Positions 48,974 to 58,954 of a DNA stretch of 64,000 bases are shown in pieces. The stretch spans positions 1,035,670 to 1,099,669 of the forward strand of contig NZ_BMZM01000002.1 in NCBI RefSeq assembly GCF_014652795.1. The letters run 5' to 3'. Below the pieces are notes generated by a model. The model had not been told where the DNA came from, did not search any database, and saw only the letters and a program-made list of their open reading frames with translations. A program made the translations under genes and the position numbers. Position 1 is the stretch's first letter; each line of letters starts with the position of its first letter. Source of the DNA: Kushneria pakistanensis (GTDB lineage Bacteria; Pseudomonadota; Gammaproteobacteria; Pseudomonadales; Halomonadaceae).

Positions 48974-49447
48974 TCAGCAGTCACCGTTGGTATCAGCGGT
49001 TTCACGGCGCGTGCGCCCGAGTCGATTGACGATCAGCCGCTGCGTTCTCTGGCCGTGACAGAGATGAAAGGTGCCGTTGAGAATGCTGCTCGAGAGCCGG
49101 GGATGAAAGACAAGTGCCTGTGACAGTCCCTGCCAGCGCAGGGTGACAGTGTCATGACGTTTGATGCGATGGCGAACGTGGCCATCGGCGTCCATGACCA
49201 GCAGATGTTGCCATTGGCCATCACAGCGCAGACCATCATCACTGCCGCACAGGGTCCACGGCCTGCCATGATCCAGGCTGGCCATCTGCGCCTGCTGCAT
49301 CAATCCCTGTACATCACGCATCTGGGTATTCAGCAGGTGATCGGCGTGCCACTGTTGTGTGAAAGGGATGACCCGGCCCACCAACAGCGCCAGAATGGCC
49401 ATGCATACCGTGGCTTCGAGCAAAGAGATGCCCCTCTGAGAACGCAA
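48974..49447 (-). CDS. fimT: GspH/FimT-family pseudopilin
   Basis: 157 residues. The start is a TTG (49447) preceded by AAGGAGAGG, the only well-placed initiator. A leader of five residues (MRSQR) ends before G-ISLLEATVCMAILALLVGRVI, the prepilin peptidase site with Glu5. The GspH/FimT barrel region contains CGSDDGLRC. It is on the opposite strand to the pilVWX-pilY1 cluster, separated from it by the c-di-GMP gene, convergent with only six bases between. FimT-type pilins contribute to pilus assembly or DNA uptake. Confidence 0.82.
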   Translation of the reverse strand: MRSQRGISLLEATVCMAILALLVGRVIPFTQQWHADHLLNTQMRDVQGLMQQAQMASLDHGRPWTLCGSDDGLRCDGQWQHLLVMDADGHVRHRIKRHDTVTLRWQGLSQALVFHPRLSSSILNGTFHLCHGQRTQRLIVNRLGRTRRETADTNGDC

Positions 49448-49568
49448 GGTCCTCTCCTTTGTTGTCTATTGGTCAATTTAACGGCACGGGTCAACTCTAA
49501 TTTAGAAATTATTGATCAAAGGCATGCAAATGCTGTTCGGCCATGGCACCTACAGGGATGAACGCTGC

Positions 49569-50666
49569 GTGAAAGCCAGTGACGTGATCGTGGTAGGAGG
49601 CGGGATCAATGGCATGATGAGTGCCTGCAAGCTGGTACAGGACGGCTTTCAGGTCACGCTTGTAGAGCGCGGGCAATGTGCCCGGGAGGCGTCCTGGGCC
49701 GGCGGCGGCATATTGATACCGCTCTATCCCTGGCGTTACGCCGACCCTATTGCCCGGCTTGATGCACTGGCCGCGCCGCAGTGGACCGATCTTGCCAACA
49801 TGCTGGCCTCTGCCACCGGTATCGATCCCCAGTACACGCCTCATGGCATCATGCATGCCAGGGTCGAAGATGACCAAAACGCCCGAGCGTGGTCGGCGCG
49901 CCATAACGACATGCTCACATCGCTCGGCTCATCTCAGGCGCACACGTGCCTGGGGCAGTTGACGACGACATCGCTTGAGCCTGCGTTCTGGATATCCGGA
50001 CGCGGCAGCATTAGAACGCCGCGATTGGGTCAGGCGCTGCGGCAGTGGTTGATGGATCATCCGCACGCTACGCTGGTGGAGCACTTTGAAGTGACCTCAC
50101 TGCTGAGTGCAGGGGGCCGTATTCAGGGCGTGGCGGGTAGTCAGGGCAGATATCTGGCACCCCGTGTGGTCATGGCGGGCGGCCCCTGGACCCGTGAGCT
50201 GATGGCGCGTCATGTTTCACTGCCCATCACGCCCGTGCGGGGGCAGATGCTGCTGTTCAGGCCCGAGCGTCCGCTGCTTCGGGCGGTCATGTTGATGAAC
50301 GGCTTTTATCTGATTCCCCGACAGGATCATCATATCCTGGCAGGCAGCACCTTCGAGAATGCAGGCTTTGACCGCACCACGACGGTGGAAGGTTACGCGC
50401 AGATTCATGCGAAAGCGCTGGAAATGTTGCCGGCGCTCAAGGATATCGAGGTGACCCATCACTGGGCAGGACTGCGGCCGGGCTCTCCCGGTAGCGTTCC
50501 TTTCGTCGGGGCGGTGAATGATGTCGAGGGGCTTTACGTCAATGCAGGCCACGGAGGCAATGGTGTGGTGCTCTCACCAGCGACGGCAGATCTTCTGTGT
50601 GCCCACATCAAGGGTACAACGCCTTCGGTGGATCCTGCGCCCTACACCTTGCCTGATTCAGGGTGA
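49569..50666 (+). CDS. thiO: Glycine oxidase ThiO (FAD-dependent)
   Basis: 365 residues from the GTG at 49569, where KASDVIVVGGGINGM begins like the family. An ATG at 49530 with AAAGG upstream is the alternative and adds 13 residues. The FAD dinucleotide fold GGGINGMMSA is near residue 9. AREASWAGGGILIPLYPWRY and PVRGQMLLF are ThiO-type. It oxidises glycine to iminoglycine for the thiamine thiazole ring, or acts on other D-amino acids. No TPP riboswitch is seen upstream and no other thi gene is near. It ends 9 bases inside the convergent PP0621-family gene. Confidence 0.86.
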   Translation: MKASDVIVVGGGINGMMSACKLVQDGFQVTLVERGQCAREASWAGGGILIPLYPWRYADPIARLDALAAPQWTDLANMLASATGIDPQYTPHGIMHARVEDDQNARAWSARHNDMLTSLGSSQAHTCLGQLTTTSLEPAFWISGRGSIRTPRLGQALRQWLMDHPHATLVEHFEVTSLLSAGGRIQGVAGSQGRYLAPRVVMAGGPWTRELMARHVSLPITPVRGQMLLFRPERPLLRAVMLMNGFYLIPRQDHHILAGSTFENAGFDRTTTVEGYAQIHAKALEMLPALKDIEVTHHWAGLRPGSPGSVPFVGAVNDVEGLYVNAGHGGNGVVLSPATADLLCAHIKGTTPSVDPAPYTLPDSG

Positions 50667-50942
50667 ACGTCGGCGCGGCTGCGGTCCATTGCTGATAAAG
50701 CGTGCCTGATGGTCCTGACAGCAGAACCAGTGTCTGTCACCTGGAAGATGGCGTGACACCTCATTGACATGAGGATCCTCCAGCGCGTCATGGCGTGATA
50801 CATGCACATGACAGTAGGCGCAGCGCACCATCGCTTCTCCGGCAGCCGGGGTCGGCGGATGCGGTTTGCGCTGACGTTTCAGGCGGCGATAAAAAAGCCA
50901 TCCCAGCCAGAGCAGGGCAGCCACAATAATCAGTCGGGCCAT
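50658..50942 (-). CDS. PP0621 family protein with membrane anchor and Cys/His motif
   Basis: 94 residues. One membrane helix at the N-terminus (MARLIIVAALLWLGWLFYRRL), a Pro-rich link, then a small metal-binding-like domain: VRCAYCHVHVSRHDAL and HWFCCQDHQARFI. The CxxC...CCxxH pattern suits a zinc knuckle of TRASH type. The family is widespread in Pseudomonas and relatives with no known function. Its 3' end overlaps thiO by 9 bases. Confidence 0.8.
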   Translation of the reverse strand: MARLIIVAALLWLGWLFYRRLKRQRKPHPPTPAAGEAMVRCAYCHVHVSRHDALEDPHVNEVSRHLPGDRHWFCCQDHQARFISNGPQPRRRSP

Positions 50943-51094
50943 GAATGGACTCGGACTCCTGTCATCGAAAGCAGGCAGCGGGCCTTGCCTGATTCAAACC
51001 GTGATCGGCGTCGCGCCATGATGGCGTGATCACCGTGGCGCTGTAGTGTAAAAGAGAATCAAGAGTGCGCCAACGTTGCGCCCTGTCGGACATG

Positions 51095-51124
51095 AAAACG
51101 CCCCAACGCAGGGTGGGGCGTTTT
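51095..51124. terminator. Terminator of bamD (bidirectional)
   Basis: AAAACGCCCCA pairs with TGGGGCGTTTT around an 8-base loop; a T run follows on each strand. It is 25 bases after the bamD stop. Confidence 0.8.
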
Positions 51125-51148
51125 AGCGCATCAACGAGCAGCGATGAA

Positions 51149-51955
51149 TCAGCTGTCTTCCAGCCGCAGGGAGCCGCGCAGATAGCGTGGATTGAAGGTG
51201 TTACCGCTCAGGCGAGCATTATCCGGATCATTATGAATCAGCTCGGCCAGTGCCTGACGGGCCTCCTTTTGCATGTCCAGACCCATGTAGCCCTCCACCA
51301 TGACCGCCAGGGCGTCACGTGTGGCGGGGGTCTGTGGATAGTGCTCCAGTACCCAGCGCCCGCGGTTGACGGCGGCCAGATAGGCCTGCTTGCGCAGGTA
51401 GAAATCGCCGATCTGAAGCTCGTGACGGGCCAGCACGTTGCGCAGGAAGATAATGCGCTGGCGGGCGTCAGGGGCGTAGGCACTATCAGGGAAGCGGCGT
51501 ACGACTTCACCAAAGTCGACATAGGCGTCACGCGTGGCGCCCAGATCGCGCTTGGAAATGTCGATCAGATCCAGGCTTTCCAGACTGAAACGTCCTGATT
51601 CCCAGGCTGCCATGCCACGCATGTAGTAGGCATAGTCGACCTGTGGATGATCGGGATGAAGTCGAATGAAACGGCTGGCGGCAGCACGAGAGGCTTCCCA
51701 GTTGCCGACCTGGTAGTAGCCGTAGATCAGCTCCAGCTGGGCCTGCTGCGCGTATTCACCGAACGGGAAGCGGTTATCAAGCGTTTCAAGCTGAGTGACG
51801 GCGGCGGAGTAGCGGCCATTGTCGAGCGCCTGCTGAATGTTTTGGTAGAGCTGCTGCTCGCTAAGCTCGTTATCCTGCTCCTGGCTCTGACTGCTGGCGC
51901 AACCGGCCAGCATGATGGCAGCCAGCGCAAGGGCGCTCAGGGAAATGGCGCGCAT
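51149..51955 (-). CDS. bamD: Outer-membrane assembly lipoprotein BamD
   Basis: 268 residues. The lipobox LAGC gives the lipidated Cys19, so it is an outer-membrane lipoprotein facing the periplasm. TPR-like repeats follow (YQNIQQALDNGRYSAAVTQL, FPFGEYAQQAQLELIYGYY, DSAYAPDARQRIIFLRN). BamD is the essential partner of BamA in barrel insertion. Slightly longer than E. coli BamD (245). GAGGACGAC precedes the ATG at 51955. Divergent from rluD, a very conserved pairing. Confidence 0.95.
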   Translation of the reverse strand: MRAISLSALALAAIMLAGCASSQSQEQDNELSEQQLYQNIQQALDNGRYSAAVTQLETLDNRFPFGEYAQQAQLELIYGYYQVGNWEASRAAASRFIRLHPDHPQVDYAYYMRGMAAWESGRFSLESLDLIDISKRDLGATRDAYVDFGEVVRRFPDSAYAPDARQRIIFLRNVLARHELQIGDFYLRKQAYLAAVNRGRWVLEHYPQTPATRDALAVMVEGYMGLDMQKEARQALAELIHNDPDNARLSGNTFNPRYLRGSLRLEDS

Positions 51956-51987
51956 TGTCGTCCTCGTCTCAAACAAACCGTGGCGGC

Positions 51988-52016
51988 ATGATAGAATCCG
52001 CCCAACAGCTACTGAA
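51988..52016 (-). promoter_or_regulatory. Possible bamD promoter
   Basis: On the minus strand TTCAGT-17-TATCAT, about 33 bases upstream of the start codon, in the bamD/rluD divergent gap. Confidence 0.5.
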
Positions 52017-52159
52017 TGAAGTGTGTGGGGCCTACTATACGGACCGGCAGCGCATTACGCGAATGACGCGCTGCCTGTTCCCGGTACCAATGATCCCGCA
52101 CTATAAAGCATTGTAAAGCCGTGGCGAAATGCCCGGTCCATGCTCCTGCAGAGAATTGC

Positions 52160-53119
52160 ATGTCACAGACCATCGAACAAACGCGTACTGTCCCCGACAC
52201 CATGACCGGTTTGCGGCTGGATCAGGCGGCCGCCGAACTTTTTGACGAGTTCTCCCGCGAGCGTCTTAAAAGCTGGATCAAGGAGGGCGCACTGACCGTG
52301 GACGGCCAGAAGGTACGCCCGCGCGCGCCGGTCATGTCAGGCGCCGTGCTGGCGCTCAATGCCGTGCTCGAGGAAAGCCGCGTCTGGCAGGCCGAGCCAA
52401 TTGCGCTGGAGATCGTCCACGAAGATGATGCCGTGATGATCATCAACAAGCCGGTAGGGCTGGTTGTCCATCCCGCCGCCGGCAATCAGACCGGGACACT
52501 GCTCAACGCGCTGCTGCATCATGCGCCCGAGCTTGCGACCCTGCCACGTGCCGGCATCGTGCACCGTCTGGACAAGGACACCAGCGGACTGATGGTGGTG
52601 GCCAGAACGCTGGGCGCACAGACATCGCTGGTCGAGCAGCTGCAGGCGCGCCGGGTCAAGCGCGAATACGATGCCATTGTCACCGGGGCCATGATCGCCG
52701 GCGGCAAGGTCGATGCGCCCATCGGTCGCCATCCGGTGGATCGCAAGCGTCAGGCGGTGGTGGCCAACGGAGGCAAGCCGGCGGTGACGCATTACCGGGT
52801 GGTCGAGCGCTTTCGCGGTCATACCCACATTCGCTGTCGCCTGGAGACCGGGCGTACCCACCAGATTCGTGTGCACATGGCGCATCAGCGTTTTCCGCTC
52901 GTGGGTGATCCTGTCTACGGTGGACGGCTCAAGCTGCCGGCAGGAGCAGGGGAACCCCTCAAGGAAACGCTGCGCCACTTTTCACGCCAGGCACTGCACG
53001 CTCGCCGGCTGGCCTTTGTTCATCCGACCACCCATGAAACCGTCGAGTTCGCCATGGAACTGCCCGATGACATGTTCATGCTGCTTGATGTCCTGCGCGA
53101 CGATCAGGCGGCAACATGA
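52160..53119 (+). CDS. rluD: 23S rRNA pseudouridine synthase (1911/1915/1917)
   Basis: 319 residues. N-terminal S4 domain (LRLDQAAAELFDEFSRERLKSWI) then the RluA-type catalytic domain with GIVHRLDKDTSGLMVVA near residue 134; the Asp of HRLDKDT is the nucleophile. Modifies helix 69 of 23S rRNA, needed for ribosome assembly. AGAGAATTGC precedes the ATG at 52160. It overlaps pgeF by 4 bases (ATGA). 1 kb upstream of clpB, the usual order. Confidence 0.95.
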   Translation: MSQTIEQTRTVPDTMTGLRLDQAAAELFDEFSRERLKSWIKEGALTVDGQKVRPRAPVMSGAVLALNAVLEESRVWQAEPIALEIVHEDDAVMIINKPVGLVVHPAAGNQTGTLLNALLHHAPELATLPRAGIVHRLDKDTSGLMVVARTLGAQTSLVEQLQARRVKREYDAIVTGAMIAGGKVDAPIGRHPVDRKRQAVVANGGKPAVTHYRVVERFRGHTHIRCRLETGRTHQIRVHMAHQRFPLVGDPVYGGRLKLPAGAGEPLKETLRHFSRQALHARRLAFVHPTTHETVEFAMELPDDMFMLLDVLRDDQAAT

Positions 53120-53871
53120 ACCACGACAGCCGCGATCAACCCACGCTTATCGTGCCGGACTGGGTGGCGCCTGATTCGGTGGGCGCCTTTGTGACCACCC
53201 GTGAGACAGGGCCCAGTCAGGGGCCCTATGCCGCCTTCAATGCGGCCTCTCACGTGGGAGATGATCCTGAAACGGTCGCCTGGCTGCGTCAGGTGCTGGG
53301 GGCGAGAATCGGGGATCATCGACCGCTTTTATGGCTGGATCAGGTGCACGGCGCCCGCGTACAGCAGTCCTTTCAGACGCCCCCGCCCTCGGCTGATGCC
53401 GCCATCGCCCGTGACCAGCAATATGCCTGTGTGATTCAGACGGCCGACTGCCTGCCGGTGCTGTTCTGTGATCGGCGCGGTACCCGGGTGGCGGCCGCGC
53501 ATGCCGGCTGGCGCGGTCTGGCCGGCGGCGTACTGGAAGCCACCGTGGCGGCGCTGGGCTGTGCCCCCGAGGAGGTCATGGCCTGGCTGGGGCCCGCGAT
53601 TTCCAACATGCAGTATGAGGTCGGGCGTGAAGTATATGACGCCTTCGTCAATGTCCATCCGCAGGCATCTGCAGCCTTTGAAGCAAGCCCCTATCGGCTG
53701 GGTCACTTCATGTGTGACCTTTATCGGCTGGCACGCCTGCGTCTGGAAGCGCTGGGCGTCACCGATATCAGCGGCGGCCACTTTTGTACGGCGTCTGATT
53801 CCCGCTTTTATTCTCACCGTCGTGATAATGGTCTCACCGGGCGCATGAGCAGTGTGATCTGGTTACGCTAG
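53116..53871 (+). CDS. pgeF: Purine nucleoside phosphorylase PgeF (YfiH/LACC1 family)
   Basis: 251 residues. The LACC1 family signatures are present: LDQVHGARV, QTADCLPVLF and AAHAGWRGLAGGVLEATV, with the zinc-binding His and Cys. FCTASDSRFYSHRRDNGLTGR closes it. In E. coli YfiH (PgeF) corrects peptidoglycan precursors with wrong amino acids and has purine phosphorylase/deaminase activity. The start overlaps the rluD stop (ATGA), so they are coupled. Confidence 0.92.
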   Translation: MNHDSRDQPTLIVPDWVAPDSVGAFVTTRETGPSQGPYAAFNAASHVGDDPETVAWLRQVLGARIGDHRPLLWLDQVHGARVQQSFQTPPPSADAAIARDQQYACVIQTADCLPVLFCDRRGTRVAAAHAGWRGLAGGVLEATVAALGCAPEEVMAWLGPAISNMQYEVGREVYDAFVNVHPQASAAFEASPYRLGHFMCDLYRLARLRLEALGVTDISGGHFCTASDSRFYSHRRDNGLTGRMSSVIWLR

Positions 53872-53932
53872 CGCACGCCGAGGCGCGCTGTCAGAGACGC
53901 TGAATTATTTAACATAATATTTTCACGGTCTG

Positions 53933-53960
53933 CTTGAAACCCTCGCCGGCGTCCCCATCT
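53933..53960 (+). promoter_or_regulatory. Heat-shock (sigma-32, RpoH) promoter of clpB
   Basis: CTTGAAA-N13-CCCCATCT, an exact match to the sigma-32 consensus with ideal spacing, about 95 bases before the clpB ATG. It makes heat-shock control of clpB very likely. Confidence 0.9.
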
Positions 53961-54054
53961 TTGCCTGCAAGAATGTCGATAAACGCGCTTTGAAATGCCA
54001 GATCTGCTGCTGTGCAGACACTGCTGGCCAGGGCGCCGTAGGAGAGGACTCAGA

Positions 54055-56637
<2,583 letters not shown>

Positions 56638-56667
56638 GCCCGGCACACGATATCCATCTCAGACGAT

Positions 56668-56701
56668 AAAAGGGCGGCTACCATCGGTAGCCGCCCTTTT
56701 T
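56668..56701. terminator. Terminator between clpB and treF (bidirectional)
   Basis: Perfect 15-bp stem AAAAGGGCGGCTACC/GGTAGCCGCCCTTTT with ATC loop and T runs on both strands, between convergent genes. Confidence 0.95.
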
Positions 56702-56734
56702 ATGCGCTGGATAATGCCGCCTGTAACAGAGTGA

Positions 56735-58351
56735 TCAAGGCGCTGTGTTTTCGAACGTGGCCTCCGGGTAAAGGGCCAGCAGTGCGCGCAGTACCCCGTT
56801 GGTCCATCCAAAGCCATCCTGAGCCGGGTATTCACCACCATCCGGCGCGGCATTGATATCCATGACGTTATACTTCTCCAGCAGCTTGTGATCCTTTTCG
56901 AAGCGGTAGAAGTTGTTGTGCATCCAGCGTTTGGCAATGGTGTCCGCCAGCCGGTCATGGCCGTAGCGCTTGAGCCCCTTGATCGCCATCCACTGAAGCG
57001 GTGCCCAGCCGTTGGGTGCATCCCATTGTTGCTCGGTATCGATGGTGGAAGTCATCAACCCGCCGGGCTGAAGCAGCTGATGCTCCAGTGTATCGGCCAC
57101 ATGAGCCGCCTGCTCATCGGTGGCCACACCAAAATAGAGTGGGAACACGATGGCAGCACTGACGCTGTCGGTCAGCTCGTTTTCATGCCAGAGATAGTCC
57201 CCGAAACGCTTCTCTTCCTGTGACCAGAAGAGCCGGCGCAGCGCGTCCAGCCGTGAATTGGCGGCACTCTGGAAAAAGTCGGCCCGCTGGTAATGGCCGA
57301 GCCTGCGATGCGTGGCAGCCAGCAGTGACTCCATGTGATACAGCAGGCAGTTGAGATCCAGCGGCAATATATCCACGGTACGAATGGTCGCCAGATCATG
57401 AGGATCGCTCAGCCAGCGTGAACTGAAATCCCAGCCGCTTTCTGCACCGGCGCGAATGTTGCGCCATACCTCGATATGGTTGCGCGTCGAATGGCAGGCT
57501 GTCTCCATATCCTCACGAAAGGACTCTTCGCGCGGCGTATTCAGATCATCCCAATGGCGATTGAGCAGCGTGCCTTCGGAAAGCTTGACGCTGCGACGGT
57601 AGGCCTCGCAGTGATGCAACGCCTCGGTACCATCCATCCAGTAGGTATATTCACGCTCCATCTGTGGCAGATAGTGCTCATAGACCCACTCGCCATCATG
57701 CTGGGCCAGCTGTCCTACCATGCCGCAAAAGAAGGGCGGCTGGGAGCGCGACAGATAATAGGTACGGTTGCCGTTGGGCACGTGCCCATAGGCATTGATC
57801 AAAAAGGCAGCGTTGTTGACCATGTCACGCATCAGATCGATGCGGCCGCTTTCACGCAGGCCCAGCATGGTGAAATAGCTGTCCCAGTAATAGATCTCGT
57901 TGAAGCGACCGCCGGGTACCACATAGGCATGGGGCAACGGCAGGCGCGAGGAGTTCGGGTTATAGCGGGGCCGGGGCTGGCGCGTCAGCACGTTCCAGAG
58001 CGCATCGATATGATCACGAATGTTGCTCTGGCGCTGTGGCGGCTCAACGTTGGCTTGGGTTTCAATGCGCTCAAAGCGCGCTTCGACAAATTCGCGCAGT
58101 GTCTCATTGCTGACACAGGGCGCATTGTCACAGTTTGAGTAGCGCGCACAGAGCTGGGCATAGTCGGCCATGATGTCTTCGACCGACTTGGTCGGAATCA
58201 TGTCGACAAAGGTCTTGCTGTCACTGAACAGACCGCGACTCTGCACATCGTGAAACAGCATGCCCCAAAGGTGCTCGGGCAATGGCGGAAGTTCGGCAAC
58301 TTCCGGCGTGTCCGGCATCGAAGGTGTCAATGCGGCAGCGGTCATGGTCAT
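56735..58351 (-). CDS. treF: Cytoplasmic trehalase (GH37)
   Basis: Hydrolyses trehalose to two glucoses. 538 residues, close to E. coli TreF (549). Both GH37 signatures are present: PGGRFNEIYYWDSY near residue 148 and QWDAPNGWAPLQW near 445. No signal peptide, so it is the cytoplasmic form. The ATG at 58351 follows CAGGAATTTGCC. Trehalose is an osmoprotectant and thermoprotectant in halophiles, so the enzyme would remove it on return to low salt. A sigma-32-like sequence lies 57-84 bases upstream of the ATG. Confidence 0.95.
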   Translation of the reverse strand: MTMTAAALTPSMPDTPEVAELPPLPEHLWGMLFHDVQSRGLFSDSKTFVDMIPTKSVEDIMADYAQLCARYSNCDNAPCVSNETLREFVEARFERIETQANVEPPQRQSNIRDHIDALWNVLTRQPRPRYNPNSSRLPLPHAYVVPGGRFNEIYYWDSYFTMLGLRESGRIDLMRDMVNNAAFLINAYGHVPNGNRTYYLSRSQPPFFCGMVGQLAQHDGEWVYEHYLPQMEREYTYWMDGTEALHHCEAYRRSVKLSEGTLLNRHWDDLNTPREESFREDMETACHSTRNHIEVWRNIRAGAESGWDFSSRWLSDPHDLATIRTVDILPLDLNCLLYHMESLLAATHRRLGHYQRADFFQSAANSRLDALRRLFWSQEEKRFGDYLWHENELTDSVSAAIVFPLYFGVATDEQAAHVADTLEHQLLQPGGLMTSTIDTEQQWDAPNGWAPLQWMAIKGLKRYGHDRLADTIAKRWMHNNFYRFEKDHKLLEKYNVMDINAAPDGGEYPAQDGFGWTNGVLRALLALYPEATFENTAP

Positions 58352-58407
58352 GGCAAATTCCTGAAACAATACATTGCGTTTCTGCCCGATCAGAGATGGC
58401 AGGATGA

Positions 58408-58435
58408 AAATGGCACTGCCCTGATAGTTTTCAAG
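58408..58435 (-). promoter_or_regulatory. Sigma-32-like promoter of treF
   Basis: On the minus strand CTTGAAA, N13, TGCCATTT. The -35 is exact and the -10 matches six of eight CCCCATNT positions, with the same 13-base spacing as at clpB. Confidence 0.45.
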
Positions 58436-58627
58436 ACGCCTGCCATATGCAGTGCGCCCCTGTAATGATGACCGGTATTAACGCAGGATAGTTCATCCCG
58501 ACGTCTTTCCCCTGGTACAGACTATAACGGCAGACATGATTTGAAACTGTTGTGCCCCCATGCACCGATTTCGTGCAATATGCAGCCGCTTTTCAAGGCT
58601 TGAGCGCTATAAATGCGCATGCATCAG

Positions 58628-58654
58628 TTGACACCGGGACATCACTGATAGAGT
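58628..58654 (+). promoter_or_regulatory. Possible ilvI promoter
   Basis: TTGACA with TAGAGT 15 bases later, 300 bases before the start. Spacing is short, so confidence is low. Confidence 0.3.
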
Positions 58655-58954
58655 CTTGAAGGTTCCTGATTGCAGGCATGAATTCCCCGGGTGACCCCCG
58701 GTATCATGGAGGACAGTCACCTGGCGACTGCCTGCCTGCCCAAGGACCTGAACAGGCGGGCCAACCCCCTGCCTGATCAACGCCCCTATATGTCGACCCG
58801 ACATGAGATTGAGCAGGTCCTCGCTGCAACCCGTCATCAGGCGGCAGCATCAGGTGTCGCTGGCCACGGGCCGCGGCAGGCGGCACAGCCGTCCTCGAAC
58901 GCCAATGCGCATGGCATTGTGAACGCACTCGAGACCTTATAGGGGAACTCAAAC

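Larger units (their letters stand above)
58352..58954. other. Divergent intergenic region treF/ilvI
   Basis: 603 bases without a convincing gene. It holds a sigma-32-like treF promoter (58408-58435), a weak sigma-70-like ilvI promoter (58628-58654) and an open frame 58707-58942 that ends in the ilvI ribosome site but has no clear homology. I find no attenuator-type leader rich in Leu/Ile/Val codons, no riboswitch and no repeat. The long leader may still carry ilv regulation. Confidence 0.6.

Noticed and set aside
49430..49568. CTGAGA upstream of thiO as a thi-box (TPP riboswitch)
   Set aside because: The second conserved block (GAACCTGATC) and the GGGGTGC stem are absent; the hexamer lies at the fimT start.
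58707..58942. Open frame upstream of ilvI as a possible small gene
   Set aside because: Composition is not clearly coding, there is no homology I recognise and no firm ribosome site; left as part of the intergenic region.
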